Origin: Buddleja alternifolia
Taxonomy: Eukaryota > Streptophyta > Magnoliopsida > Lamiales > Scrophulariaceae
Direction of reading: 5' to 3'
DNA: 64,000 bases
Assembly (NCBI GenBank): GCA_019426215.1
Contig: CM033408.1
Span: 29,367,953-29,431,952, forward strand
Shown here: in pieces, positions 1 through 12,143 of the stretch
Numbering within the stretch: the stretch's first letter is position 1
Layout of the letters: every line of letters starts with the position of its first letter
Notes under the pieces: generated by a model
Seen by the model: the letters and a program-made list of their open reading frames with translations, nothing else
The model's database searches: none
Told to the model about the DNA's origin: nothing
Program-made: the position numbers and the translations under genes

Positions 1-1131
1 ATGTTATAAGACTTAGGAGAAAATATGGAGCTAATTAAGGTTGAAATAAATGAGCAGACAATCACATGTTCCATAATTATCGCCCTGTAACAAAATTCAT
101 GGGATTGAAACACTTTAACTGCACACACGACATCTGCCATTGTAAAATGGAGTTGCATTTTGTGTTGCATATCATGCTTGACCGACAAGTGTATATAATC
201 TATATTAAATTTATATTCAAAAAAATATTTTATACACATGTCATTCATATGTGAAGTGCAATAGAAGATTGTAACATCGTTTGTAATAGAAAATCCGGAC
301 TGCTATAACTAAATTTAATCATAATGATCGAAAATGCAAATTTTATTTGTTAAAATTTGTCTTATACTCGTATAGTACATGTTTGTACGTACAATTAAAA
401 AATATTTGTTTCCTGCATGCATTCAAAAGACAACGAATAATACTCGTATTTTTATAGTTGAACTATTTAGTACACGTACTTTATGTATCCCGTATTATAC
501 TTGATGAATAATACTTTATATTTGGCAAAAAATATTAATTTTATTTGAAAATTAAAATTTATATTATATTATATTATATTATTTTAATTATTAATTAAAT
601 ATTATACAATTAAAATATACAAACTTTAATAATTTATTAAAATATTAATTATTATCAACTGGTGACTTATAAAAAATATTTTTCTAATAATTTAAATGAG
701 ATAATACAAAGTAAGCGGTATTTTTACTCCCGATCAATTCCTTTTTATTCGTATTTTACCCATACGCACCCGATTCTGTTTACTTCTTGTTTTCGTATTT
801 TTTAGCAGATTTTCCACCGTAACTTTCAATAAAAATTCGTAATATACTCGTACATATTAAAGACCTATTTTTGCCATCCCGTATTTAATTAACTAGGCAA
901 AACGTCAAATTGCAGTATATATCCCATACTTTAACAAAACCAACATTTCTTAAAGGTTAAATTATTTTTGTTGTGATAATCACTGGGAATTTCACATAAT
1001 CCGTTAGTAAATTATAAAATAAAGGAAAAAAACAAAAAAACACTAGTATTCCATCAAAAAGCATAAACTTTTTTTCTACCTGCCATGGAATTTTCTAGTG
1101 GCTGGATTGTGACAGGCATTCACAAGACTTT

Positions 1132-1498
1132 GGTAGTGTTTGCAAACTCAATTGATTATACAAAAGTGATCATAATTAAAAATAATTAGAATTGATAAAA
1201 AAAATCAAAAGTTGGTAGTGTTTGCAAACAGAAGTGAAATGTGAAAAAAAACTGCAGATGATTGTTTGCAAAAAAAAAAGTGATTAAAAGTGATTAATAT
1301 ATCTAAAATAAAATTATTTTAATTACAAAAATACCATAATCATTTTTAAGCACCCCTTTACCAGCTTGTAGATTATGGATTAATATCACTTAATTTAAGA
1401 TAATCATAATCACAATTTGAGTTTGCAAACATTCCCAAATAGATTAATTTAATCCATAATCTAATAATCACTTAATTTAAGAGTTTGCAAACACTCCC
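1132..1498. mobile_element. hAT-like MITE with nested related termini
   Basis: The ends form an inverted repeat: ggtagtgtttgcaaactc at 1132 and its near complement gagtttgcaaacactccc at 1498. A second related pair lies inside (about 1214 and 1436), which suggests a nested or duplicated element. The TAGTGTTTGCAAAC terminus resembles hAT-type non-autonomous elements. I could not find a clean 8-bp target duplication, so the superfamily assignment is inference. Confidence 0.5.
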
Positions 1499-2044
1499 TT
1501 TACAGTTAAACATGCATAATGAAGAAATAATGATGTATACGCGAATAATTTATATAGAAATAATTTTTATTTATATTTTTGTTATTCTGAAACAAATTAA
1601 TCCGGATTTCATTCATTAAAAAAAGTGAAAGATTTCTTTCCCCAAGTAAATATCGGGTAATAATAGAATATTTTTATTCCAAAATCTCAAAGACTAAAAC
1701 TTATGTTCTCTTTGTGATCATAAAAAAAGTAATATGCAGAAAAATAGAATGTTATATCACCATCATTCACGAGACTCATTTTATACAGAGCAATCGGTCT
1801 ATAAATGCCCGTGAAAGGCAAGTTGTGATATTGTATAATCATATTACTTAAATAAGCATTTCTATACATACCAATTGAAAGTCTATATATATATTCTAGA
1901 ATGTCTTGTACGATTAATGTTAATTTAATTCCTCATAAGTTATTTTTGATGCATTTTCTAATTCAATTAAGCAAGATATATATGTATACACAAATTATAT
2001 TTAAAATGATTATACGTGTATGACGCTCACCTTTTACATCCATT

Positions 2045-2185
2045 TTTTACCAGTTAAGGCCAAAAGTGTAACTTTTTCAGTCCTATGAGACCAAAGGTGC
2101 AACTGAAATTCCAATAAAACTTAATCTGAAATGGGCGAATTTCATTGGGATCAAAAGTGAAATTTTTCCAATTAATTACTTTCCA
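2045..2185. mobile_element. Short insertion relative to the other PR-1 units, possible MITE
   Basis: This stretch with repeated ccaaaagtg / atcaaaagtg motifs interrupts the alignment of the old PR-1 unit with units 1-3, where sequence passes directly into the tccacataattaat segment. It has no coding potential. It is called an insertion only because of the alignment gap; termini are not clear. Confidence 0.3.
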
Positions 2186-2411
2186 CATTAATCCCCTTTT
2201 CCTCTGGGATTCCATGGGTTGAATCTTTCGTTCTAAAATCATGTTTTATCTTATATTCCACTTCACCTATTCAGAATATGTATATAATTTTAAAAAAAAA
2301 TATAAAATTGACATAAATTACACACACTTATTATGTATAAATAAAATGGAAATACAAAATATACATTATCTTGTAATCAAGGATCTCAAACGTGATATTC
2401 CAAACATACTC

Positions 2412-2419
2412 TATAAATA
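2412..2419 (+). promoter_or_regulatory. TATA box of the old PR-1 copy
   Basis: TATAAATA lies 44 bp before the PR-1 ATG, inside the segment ctctataaatacaccaag that is kept in all four PR-1 copies. The spacing implies a very short 5' UTR. Confidence 0.75.
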
Positions 2420-2455
2420 CACCAAGGAATCATATCCCATATCCACAAGAACAAA

Positions 2456-2947
2456 ATGGATTCCTTAAACATTTCCCTCTTCATTTCTTCCTTAATCCTA
2501 TTCTCAACAATGGCTACTACAAAAGCTTTCCCACAAACCCTAAATTCCCCACAAGACTTTCTCGACGCCCATAACAAAGCACGAGCAGAAGTTGGCGTGC
2601 AGCCCCTTGGCTGGAACGACACCGTTGCCAACTACGCCTTACGATATGCCCACAAACGCTACGGAGATTGTAATTTGGAGCATTCCCAGGGGCCTTATGG
2701 GGAAAACCTAGCTGGGGGAGGGGAATTATCAGCCGTGGATGCCGTGACAATGTGGGTTGGTGAAAAGTCTAATTATGATTATCATTCTAATTCTTGTATT
2801 GGAGGATCGTGTTTGCACTATACTCAGGTGGTTTGGCGTGACTCGACTCGTTTGGGGTGTGCTCGAGTTCAGTGTCGTAATAAGTCGGTGTTTGTTATAT
2901 GTAGTTATGATCCTCCGGGTAATTACATAGGTGAACGTCCTTATTAG
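2456..2947 (+). CDS. PR1: Pathogenesis-related protein 1 (CAP superfamily), old copy
   Basis: Single-exon gene for 163 residues, the usual length for basic and acidic plant PR-1. A hydrophobic signal peptide covers about residues 1-25. The CAP domain follows, with [20 protein letters not shown], a downstream [11 protein letters not shown] block and six cysteines that can form the three PR-1 disulfides. The C-terminus [11 protein letters not shown] fits the CAPE peptide pattern PxGNxxxxxPY, but the preceding junction is CSYD rather than the usual CNYD. PR-1 proteins are secreted, bind sterols and are induced by salicylic acid or pathogens; induction of this gene is inferred from family only. 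It differs from the three young copies at many residues, so it is the outgroup of the array. Confidence 0.93.
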   Translation: MDSLNISLFISSLILFSTMATTKAFPQTLNSPQDFLDAHNKARAEVGVQPLGWNDTVANYALRYAHKRYGDCNLEHSQGPYGENLAGGGELSAVDAVTMWVGEKSNYDYHSNSCIGGSCLHYTQVVWRDSTRLGCARVQCRNKSVFVICSYDPPGNYIGERPY

Positions 2948-3095
2948 AATCGAGATGTATTTTAATTTTAATATTGGATGTGTGACAATAAGGGATTACT
3001 ATATTTGTATTGTTGTTATTATGAAAAAATCGAAGATGTATTCGTCTTCTACTCTATGTGTTTATGATGGTTTAGTAAAAGATATATGGTTGTCA

Positions 3096-3225
3096 TATGA
3101 ACTCAAGTTGTTTGCAACGATTCGATTCATCTGAGGTGTGATCGGGTTTAGTATCTTGATGGTTTGTTGTTGATTATACGTAATTATGATCCTAAGGGAA
3201 TTACATTGATCAACGTTCTTATTAG
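3096..3225 (+). pseudogene. Decayed duplicate of the PR-1 3' end
   Basis: Starting at ctcaagttgtttgcaacgat, this stretch aligns with the last third of the PR-1 gene just upstream (HYTQVVW block to stop), including aattatgatcct and caacgttcttattag. The following 3' UTR is also repeated (gatgtgtgataataagg, gatggtttaataaaa). The frame is broken near aattatgatcctaaggg. It is a non-coding relic shared with every younger unit. Confidence 0.75.
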
Positions 3226-3399
3226 AATCAAAATATCTTTTAATCTTAATATTAGATGTGTGATAATAAGGGGTCATTATGTGTGTTGTTAATTATTATG
3301 AAGAAATGGAAGATATATTAATCTTCTATTATTATGTTGTGATGATGGTTTAATAAAAAGTAGAAGGTTTATGATTATGTAGCTAATATTTTTTTGAAG

Positions 3400-5300
3400 G
3401 TTTTAGATTAATTTGATGCTTAATTTGGTCGAGTAATTTATTGCTCTTAAATATTGGAATTAGGGTCGGGAAACAATTTTGTATAATCGTCCAAACTGTC
3501 TGAATTGAACCGTACCAAATTGGTTTTGTCAAAATCTTGCACAAATCGCGGTTTAGATTCTTAAGACAACCACAATGCCAAATCAGTTGGGTCATGGTTT
3601 TGAATCAAACCGCACCAAATCGAACAATTCTTATTATATATTTCTTAAATTATTTTTATTAAGAGAAAATTGTTTTACTTGTTAATTTATGTTTAAGTAC
3701 CAAATAATTTGAATTTTTTTAAATTTATTATAGCTTTGTAGGCGGCTTTACTATATATGATATTTGACTATTTATACAGAACTTTTGTAGTCTTTTTATC
3801 TAAGCCTAGTAACCGTATAAGCTATTTCATTATATATGAACTGCTTGGTAAGTAAACTTTGTCCAATATTTTTTTTATGAAGTTTTTGATTATATAATCT
3901 AGTTTGTTTGTATTAATGTGTTTGTGCTAAACATAACTTTTATTTGTCAAGTTTGACTATCAAGTTTAGTTGAATGATAACAATTACTACTATTTTTCTC
4001 ACTAATGTCCTTAAAAGTATGTTTTTAATTTTGCTTGGCTCGTTTTTGTTGTTAGTTAAAAACCTCAAGCCGCCTAAAATCATACCCTTGATTTTATTTT
4101 TTAAAATAGCAATTTGAGTTTCCTTTTTGAAAAATCACATTTGGCAATTCAATTTCAAAATAGCTAAAAACAAAAACAAAACCGCAATAAGAATTATGAT
4201 CAGTCAATAATCAAGATCTAAATGAGATATATCTTTTTGTTTCCTTCTTTTGAACAGAGCATAAGAAGATTGTTTACATTATTATGTTAACATATCAGTG
4301 TCAAATATTCAGATCGGTCCAAAACAAATATCACTATTGTTATATATATATATATATGTATACATACTCGAACGATTTGACAAGATCTCATCTTAATCTA
4401 AGTGGCCGGCTTCTGAATTCTTATATCTCTACTTGACTTAGAAAATCAACGTCCATATAAAAGTTTAGATGCTCAAATGATGGATAGTGATATCTTTTGT
4501 TCACATGACTTGCCTATTTTTGCTCAATTATTCAAAAGTCCAAACAAATGTAATTTATCAGTCCAGATTCATTATTTCAAATGACGTTTCATATCGTTTT
4601 TCAATATATGCACGTAATCTATATAAAATTTTCCTTTATATATATAACTATATTAGTAGTGTTCGTTAATTATATACATGACTACGTGTGTATAGAAAAT
4701 AACATACAAAATAAAATATAATTTGAAGATCAGAAGTCGTTTATGGAGTTTCATATTCTTAAGTAGAAATAACAAAAGAGTCCACATTTTGATATCATAA
4801 AATATAATTTTAACATGAATATTTTTCCTTGACGCATGGCACATTGCCCACATTGAACTCGCATATTTTTCAGTCAACTAAAATAACATTTTTATCTGCA
4901 AAACAAAATCAAATAATATCGTTATAGAAAACTTTTAATTTGATTTAAAGAATATAAAATTGAAGTTTCCAAATAAATTTTTTATAAATTATTTTTCCAA
5001 TTTTTATTGTCAAAATTTAAAGAAAATAGAGTTTCCAAAATTTCAAGATTCCCGTAAATTTAAGTACCTGATATCGTTACAACAATGAGAACAAAGCTCA
5101 AGAATAAGACGAGCTTCGACATTTTTGCAGTGACCAATAGTAGCAAAATATTTCACAAACATAATAACAGCAGAAAATTATTAAAGAATTTCTTTACTTG
5201 TATATAGTGTGCCATGGAGAGGAAACACTTCGAATCTATTATAATATTTTAGTATAATTATACCAATAAATAGTAGACACTTATTTTTAAATTATAATTT
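3400..5300. other. AT-rich intergenic DNA, no gene recognised
   Basis: No reading frame has domain-like content or convincing splice structure. At 3470-3620 there is a degenerate stretch with aaccgcaccaaatcg motifs, of the kind often seen in transposon debris. A short (AT)n run lies near 4343. Confidence 0.6.
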
Positions 5301-5309
5301 TATTAATTA

Positions 5310-6003
5310 TTTCTAAGGGGTGTTTTCCAAACAACGAGCATTTAGTCAATTCCATGCGTTTTTATCAATTCTCGACCTATAATAGGTGCGATGATAACGT
5401 TCATGCATGTATATCATCTAATCTTAATATCAGCTGTTATTCGACTGCTTCACTTGTTCCTAATAAGAATCCCGAAAACTCATACATAACTAATCTTCAA
5501 ATGAAAGAATCTACTATAAAAACAAACAAATATACACATATTTGGTGAGATTTAAACCTAAGACTTCTCAGTCGAGTCATAGTAGCTCAATAGTAAGTTC
5601 GAACAGCTTATTCTAACAAAGCATTTCATTTTTTATTTCATAACGCGCACAATGGATGTCAAATGTATGTATAAGGCATCCGTAAAATGGAATATGAGAT
5701 GAACACTAAATGGAATAGTTGTGCTCAATAACCGGCTAATTTGTTGGTTTAATTATTAAGTCATCTTAATTTTGGAGTTCGTAATATTTTACTAGTCAAA
5801 AAGTTAAATGATATTTTAAGACTTAGGAGAAAACTCGGGAGCTAATTGAGGTTGAAAATCGGGAGCTGATTAAGGTTAGAAAAAAGATAGCAGAGAATCA
5901 CATGTTCCCTAATTATCGCCATGTAAAAATTCTTCATGGAAAGTATTCAAACGCTTTAACAGAGTTTAAGCATAATAATAGCCTTATATTATTTTATACA
6001 GGT

Positions 6004-6036
<33 letters not shown>

Positions 6037-6960
6037 TTTTGGTTATCTATTGATAAAACCTAAGTCACATAGAGTGATGGTGGGAGCGAATGCGAGAGGG
6101 GAACAGGAGAGCATCAAAATTTAAAATTTGTTAAGAGCGAGAGCGCCTTATAGCGTATTTAATAAAATAAAATCAAACAATTATTATAAATTGTTAGACC
6201 AAATTATCTTTAGAGATTGTTTTGATATGATAAGTTCATGTTTAAATAATTATTTAACTTAAATTTTGAAAGTAATTAGATGATGTGATTGTCTTTCTCA
6301 GTAAGCTAAATTGTTCAAACTCAACGCTACAACTTAAATTTTTTTGTATCTCTCTATATATGTTATTTCGTTTTCCCTTGTTTTGTGTGCGATTTTTTCT
6401 ACCTAGCTATACATTATATATCAGCTATATATGGTCTATGAATTTTAGTGCAGAAATTAAGAATTTTAAGAGCACACTAGAGCGAAGCTTCCTCTTTTAA
6501 GTCGCGAGAGCGAGCTCGAGCGCTAGAGCGTGAATCATGTATGAAGGATTAATTATGTGATCTAGGGATAAGACATGAAGGAGCACTTTCATCCAATGAA
6601 AAAATAAAATAAAATCCCCAAGAGTCGAGACAAAAGAAAGCCCTAGTTCGAAAGCAAAACATAATTTCCACATGGAATATTTTATCATGCGTCGTTGGAT
6701 AGAGACGTGCATGTGATAATTTGTAAATGCTTGGAATTTTTATCATGCGTTGTTGGATAGAGACATGCATTCACATGCATGACTTACTGCTAAACTTTGA
6801 ATGATATTTAATCAAATAATTTATATAGAAGAAGTATTATTATTTTATTCTAAATCTGAAGCAGATTAATTTTTACAGATTTAATTCATAAAACAGGTTT
6901 AAAGATTCTGAAAATTATTGTCTTTTTTTTTTTTTTTTTTTTCAGTTTTTCCAAATAAAA
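5310..6960 (+). repeat. Partial old PR-1 unit without PR-1 gene
   Basis: 5355-5640 matches 20885-21170 of unit 1 (ctcgacctataatagg against ttcgacctataattgg, ttcatgcatgta, acacatatttggtgagat). 5810-5930 matches the 21340 segment. 6780-6925 matches about 21840-21960 (gttaactgctaa-like, gatttaattcataaaa). The copy is then cut by a copia element at 6968. The middle, 6080-6680, has gagagcg-rich sequence absent from the young units and is probably inserted. This shows the array is older than the three young units. Confidence 0.7.
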
Positions 6961-6967
6961 TCATCTG

Positions 6968-7170
6968 TGTTAAAATATGTGAAACTTGAATTCTCATTAA
7001 TAAATTGAATTACAAGATACAAAGAGGAAGACTATATATACAGAAAGCTACAGCTATTCTAACAACGACTTAATAATCTAATAAACTGGATTAGTTATAA
7101 CTATCCTGTTAACCGTGTAACTAACCCAAATTAGAAAGTTAAGTAAATTACAGAAATACCCTTCTTAACA
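6968..7170 (-). repeat. 3' LTR of a truncated Ty1/copia element
   Basis: Starts tgttaaaatatgtg and ends cccttcttaaca, so read on the minus strand it has TG...CA termini. Immediately to the right, ctcccctcaa is the complement of the polypurine tract TTGAGGGGAG, which identifies this as the 3' LTR of a minus-strand element. Length is 203 bp. It interrupts the old PR-1 unit. Confidence 0.85.
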
Positions 7171-7176
7171 CTCCCC

Positions 7177-7525
7177 TCAAGTTTGGTTCACTTTGAATAT
7201 ATCAATGATACCAAACTTGACAAGAAGGTATTTATGTTGATCCTTTGCAAGTCCCTTAGTCAATAAATCTGCTGGTTGGTCTTGACTCTTGACATATTTA
7301 GTGCATATCATATGCCAATCCACCTCAATGTGTTTTGTCCTCTCATGAAACATTGAATTAGTTGCAATATTAATGCTCATTGCACTTAATTGCTGTCATT
7401 ATAATGTTTAATAGGATTCTTCATGTCTACTCTGATCCCAAATCTTTCAACAACCCTATCAGCCAAATCACTTCACATGCTGCATTAGCCGCGTCCTTGG
7501 AATATTCAGAACTTACGAAAGTTTT
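7177..7525 (-). pseudogene. Copia polyprotein C-terminus (RNase H), broken
   Basis: Read on the minus strand it contains a DAANAACEVIWL-like block, then SINIATNSMFHERTKHIEVD and a DLLTKGL block next to the polypurine tract. This is the standard end of copia RNase H. The reading frame is interrupted between the AACEVIW and HERTKHIE blocks by stops and a shift near 7385-7430. The rest of gag-pol and the 5' LTR are missing; sequence to 7740 is not recognised. Confidence 0.85.
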
Positions 7526-7746
7526 ATGATTAAAGAAAGTAACGATTCACCCCTCTTTTGTACTCGAGGATTGACATTTTATTAAGATGTATTCATCTTT
7601 TGCCTTCAAATGAATACACATGTTTTGGCTGTATTTTATTTTTACCTCATTAAACTATAAACACTAATGCTACTAATTCACGAGGCCCCACTTTTAAAGA
7701 ACGATATCGAAAGTAAATACTTCTCCTCGTTCATCACAAAACTAAC

Positions 7747-8350
7747 TGATGGGTTTGGAAGAGTCGGTTCAAAATAGGGTCAAAAAGAGGAGCCAAAATA
7801 GAGCCAAGAAGGGTCGGGGTTGACCGGGATCGCAAAAAGATGAGAAGGAGTCGAAAAACGGATCGGAGCAGTGCCAAACGCTAGCGGAGGCGCTGCCGGC
7901 GGTGCCCAGGCACGAGGCCGGCCCCAGGCTCTGCCGGCGGCGCCCAGGCGCAGGCAGGGGGCACCCAGGCACGGATGTGCGCGGCTGTATGCGTTTTTTG
8001 GCGAGAATTCTTGTCTTGGGGTGCAAGTTGGCGGATTTTGGCATATTTAAGTCGTAATATGATTAGAATTATTTCCTATTGTGTTTAGGAATTATTCCCT
8101 TTGTTAATTAGGATTGTTTTCCTAATTTGTTAGGGTTTTAGACTTCTCCACCATTATAAATATGAGAACTCCGCTTGTAATTCATTGATGTACTCATTGA
8201 TAAATAAAGATGTAGTCTAGGTTGGCTCGTGGATGTAGGCAAGTTATGCCGAACCACGATAAAATCCTCGTGTTTTTTATCTTCATGTTTAGGCTTAGAT
8301 TTTCTTGCTTCTTGATTATTCTTCATGCTCTGATGCTACCATCCCTAACA
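7747..8350. mobile_element. Solo LTR with 5-bp target site duplication
   Basis: The block starts tgatgggtttgg and ends catccctaaca (TG...CA) and is flanked on both sides by ctaac (7742-7746 and 8351-8355). Inside are a TATA-like cattataaatatg near 8152 and an aataaag signal near 8204, as expected for an LTR. The stretch 7860-7990 is strikingly GC-rich compared with its surroundings. No internal region or second LTR is present, so it most likely arose by LTR-LTR recombination. Confidence 0.85.
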
Positions 8351-8520
8351 CTAACGTTGTCAAAACAAAACTTCATCATTCGCTTCATTGATTTACTTCG
8401 ACATCAATAAAAATAAAATAAAAATGACAGAAAAATCAAAACAACAAATTGTCTTAATAAACATAATAACAATGCAGATTTCTTTCATCTCCAACATCAA
8501 GCGTTATCAGCGAATGAGGC

Positions 8521-10310
8521 CTAGGCTGCTTCATCCTCTTTATCATCATCCGAGGCTGGGCCAAGTGGGTCAAAATCAGGTAAAGGAACGGCGATAGGCA
8601 AAGGGTCGGCGATCGAGTCACAAAGCATGGGCGCTGCCACAAACGGCTTTGTATAGCTTTCTTCATCGAAGTATTCTGGAAGAGTTCCGTCCTTATTTAA
8701 GTAATCCAAGGCTTTAATGAAGCCATCATAGACGAAGTCGGACTCTTTCTCCTCAGATAAGTGCTCGTAGGCAGTGGATCTGATGAAGTCTTTTGCCCCT
8801 TCAAATCCTCTCCCCTCATCGAGGCCTCTTTTATATTCAGCCTCTTTTACTTCACTCAGCTCAGTCTGGAGACGATTCACCTTCTCATTCGCCTCTTTCA
8901 TCTGCTCCTTTAGAGAGTTGACTTCGAAGATTCGGGCATCTAAAGCCTTCTGCATCTTAGCCTTTCCATTATTGAGATACTCCGCAGCCTTTTCAACTTT
9001 TTGATGAGTCAAAGTTAATTCAGCCTCGTTTTGATGCCTATACTCTTGATACATCTCTTCAAGTGAAATTTTTTCATTGCGCCAGTAAGACAGGCCGAGG
9101 GAGAGCTGATGAAAATATAAGGCCGTCCATAAAAAATAAAATAATTACGATAAATACAAATACGAAGATACAGATGCTAAAAGAATAATATTGTGGATAG
9201 CAAATTCAACAATTCCCTTACCTTAGCGACCGAGTCGAACCCATCATTTTCAATGACAGCGGGATGGACGCCGCTAAGAGTGGCTTTATATATCCTTCGG
9301 AAGGATGATGTTCTGCACTAGCTCTGCAGCTACGATGTCCCCATATTTCCCAAGGATGGAACTATCCTTGTACACGCGCCATGATGGAATCATCGAAGGT
9401 TTGGATTGCCGAACTAAAGGATTATTGCAACTCCCAGTGCCTTCTATCCTGTCACGAAGCCAGATGGATTCGAATCGATCCACTAGTTGAGCCACCGAAT
9501 CCCCATGAAGCTCCCTAAAGGTAGGAGAACCAAGCTCAGGACTGTACCGTGGGTCGTCAAACCGCCTCTTCTTCCACATGTTAGCTACTGCAGCTTCGAC
9601 AGGAGATGAAGGATTTGTACGTGAATCCCCACTCAGTTCTACTGTAGATGGAATCGACCATACTTCTTTCGAGGGAGGAACATCCAAGACTGGCTCATTG
9701 AGAGGGATGGTCGTCTCCGCTCCTCTTTCCGAAGCAGGATCACGAGGTGGTGCCTTTGAAGTAGAAGCTGCCCCTCAAGCAGGACGGGAAGCTCTACCAG
9801 CGTCCTCTTGGCTAGATTCTTCTCTATACGTGCAACTTTTTCAGCCATACCTACGAAATAAAACAGAAACATCAGTGAATGTAAGAGTAAAAGTAAGAAT
9901 AATGTACGAATCAAAATAAGTACGATGCTTACCCACGCTAGATGACTTGATGGGTGCACGACTTATCCGACATTGAACAAGTACACTTTTTTTTCAGCAG
10001 CTTATCAGGATCATGTAGATCAAGGAAGTGTTCGTCAATGAAGTGTTGACCCCAAGTAATTTCACCTACATCTACGGGGATATGCAAATCTCACCGCTAC
10101 TCACGAGGTACCCTCCATTTCTCAAATTTGGGTTGGGCGATATAAAAATATTTATCCTTCCACGCCCTATGGGAGGAGATACTTCGTTTGAAAATACGAA
10201 CATGAGGGTTACATGGAGACAGATAGAAAAACCCTTCATCCCCACTACCGGACCTACTTATTTAAAAGTCTGCAAAAAACGAGCCAACGAGGCAGCTACA
10301 TTCCAATGAT
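8521..10310 (-). pseudogene. Plant transposon-associated gene (PF04195-like, coiled-coil C-terminus), broken
   Basis: Several exon-like segments on the minus strand form one gene. About 10250-9940 gives DEGFFYLSP then WKDKYFYIAQP, resembling the N-terminal domain of plant 'putative gypsy type transposon' proteins (PF04195). About 9800-9229 gives a Ser/Pro-rich linker and then FRELHGDSVAQLVDRFESIW, and ends at a good donor (AAG|GTAAGG). 9054-8521 gives a Lys/Glu-rich coiled coil (about residues 1-90 of that segment) and an acidic tail ending DDDKEDEAA. Premature stops occur after the WKDKYFYIA block and in the Pro-rich segment. The product has no established molecular function. Family assignment rests on two short motifs. 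Confidence 0.6.
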
Positions 10311-10321
10311 GCAACGATTTC

Positions 10322-10460
10322 TTAGATGTCGTCTTGTATTATTTGCACAATTTCTTTACAATGGTATTATTTTGAGAATTTTTTATTTATTTTGTATTAT
10401 TTTGATTAAAAATCCTAAGTAAGTGTTGTGCAAAGGGAAGTGCATTATGCGATACAACTA
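10322..10460. repeat. Copy of the 46.4-47.5 kb dispersed repeat
   Basis: Starting at agatgtcgtcttgtattatt and running through gtgcattatgcgatacaact, this stretch is nearly identical to 46658-46785 and, in its first part, to 47420-47490. It is a fragment of one mobile family present at three places in the window. No coding content. Confidence 0.8.
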
Positions 10461-10464
10461 TAAG

Positions 10465-10592
10465 ACAAAAGAGTGCACCACCCCCCCCCCCCCCCCCCCC
10501 CACCCCAAAAAAGTTTAAAAAATCAAGCTTTGCTCCCATTTTTTTTTTTTTTGTATTGGCCCCTAAACCAAAGTTCCTAGCTCCGCCCCTGC
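10465..10592 (-). mobile_element. hAT-like MITE end with a poly-C tract
   Basis: The right end ctagctccgcccctg reads CAGGGGCGGAGCTAG on the minus strand, a terminus typical of small plant hAT-like elements. A related end (cagggacggaggg) is seen at 37904. The left part is a run of 21 C at 10481-10501. The left terminus is not certain. Confidence 0.45.
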
Positions 10593-10703
10593 TTATGAAG
10601 TCTTTTCCAAAGTACATGCATTGTAGTTAAAAAATTATTATATAACACATTCGCCCGTAATTTTTCACCATTTTGTCAAACAATCTTTTGATATGATAAA
10701 ATA

Positions 10704-11119
10704 CACTACAACAAAAAGTAATATAAGTGACAATGTTAAATTTGTCGCTAGATGTACATAATGAGTAACAACAGATTTTGCATTATCATAATAAATTTTT
10801 TTAGTGAAAAGAGTTTTTTTAAAGTTGTCACTAATGATAATTAGTGACAATTTAGTGGCAATACAAATAGAGTGACAACTACAATTATTGTCGCTAAGTT
10901 ATCACAAAAAGTATGTCATTAATTGTGAATAGTGACAACAACTTCTTTGTCACTTATTATCAAGAGTAACAATTTTTATACAAGTTTTGTCATTATTAAA
11001 CATGTAAAATCTACTTTTGTGACAAAATAAAAATTCTTGTCACTAAAAATTTATAATTAGTGACAACTTTGACATTGTCACTTGACTTTTTGTCACTAAT
11101 AGCTTATTTTATTGTAGTG
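10704..11119. mobile_element. Complete non-autonomous CACTA element
   Basis: Begins cactacaacaaaaag and ends attgtagtg, giving the CACTACAA terminal inverted repeat. The 3-bp target duplication is ata on both sides (10701-10703, 11120-11122). Both subterminal regions carry many short agtgaca / tgtcact repeats, the likely transposase binding sites of CACTA elements. At 416 bp it has no gene and would depend on a transposase supplied in trans. Confidence 0.88.
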
Positions 11120-11230
11120 ATATCTGTCTGTTATGGTAAATATAAATTATGAAAATCCAATCAAATGCATTTATTTCATTCTTTTTTCACCAAAATTAAA
11201 AGAAGTGATAAGGCGTGAAAAATTATGATG

Positions 11231-11271
<41 letters not shown>

Positions 11272-12143
11272 CAAGATCTAATACATACTCTATCTTAGAT
11301 AAGATATAAAATCCAATATACACCATTAGATCAATTAAATCAAACAGTCCAAAATAACACTAGAAACAGGCGGGAAAACACAATTGTAATAGGCTGAGGG
11401 GTATAATAGTAAAATACACACCAGTATACAGCAATCTCATCCCTAAATTAACTCCACTCTCCCTAAAATCTCTCACATTCAAACCCACGCATAATTCAAC
11501 TGTAAATCACGATTTGAATTCGTATTAAAGCCATATCTTTCCAAATCTAACTACATATTCGGATTTCGCACACCAAAGAACCCTAAAATCTCACCCAATT
11601 TTGACTTTTTTTTAGCGGAAAATGAGGTCTAAAAATCCATCGAGAGTCACAGGTACCAATGCGAAAATCAATTTTCAGTTCATATTCGATCATATAGAGG
11701 ATAACTTCATGTCTTTTGTTGATTTTGTTCTTAAAATATACATTTTTGTACCAATGCGTAAATCGATTTTCAGTTCATATTCGAACATATAAAGGATAAA
11801 TTCATGTATTTTGTTGATTTTGTTGTTAACATATACGTTTTTGTTTAATTTTCTGTAACTATACTCTGTTTGTTGGGGACAATCAATGTGTTTTTATTGA
11901 TTTTGTATGCATATTTGTGTAAAACATGCTGATTATTTTTAAATTAGTGAGTGTAATGCTATTGTATAATGTGTGTGTATACACTGTATATTTCCTTACA
12001 CGTTACTGTATAATGTTGTAGAATGTACTGTATCATGGTTCATTACATTGTAATTGTATGATGTATAAACACACAATGTATATTGAGTTTAATGTATAAA
12101 TAAGTTTATATTTGATGTATAATATCTTGATTTGTTACTGTAT

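Larger units (their letters stand above)
1..3390 (+). repeat. Diverged old copy of the PR-1 tandem unit
   Basis: Positions 1-100 match 21330-21420 of the young unit (shared atgttataagactt and gagctaattaaggttg). Positions 1680-1810 match about 22020-22160 (tatgcagaaaaa, gagcaatcggtctat). The PR-1 gene and its 3' tail follow in the same order as at 24033-25020. Indels and substitutions are frequent, so this copy is much older than units 1-3. Apart from PR-1, the stretch 1-2400 shows no convincing gene, only AT-rich sequence and small transposon insertions. Confidence 0.8.

Noticed and set aside
7769..8044. Pro/Ser-rich minus-strand frame of 91 residues
   Set aside because: It lies in the GC-rich core of a solo LTR defined by target duplications and has no homology I recognise.
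10028..10309. Plus-strand 93-residue frame
   Set aside because: The minus strand gives the better reading (WKDKYFYIAQP, DEGFFYLSP) belonging to the transposon-associated gene at 8521-10310.
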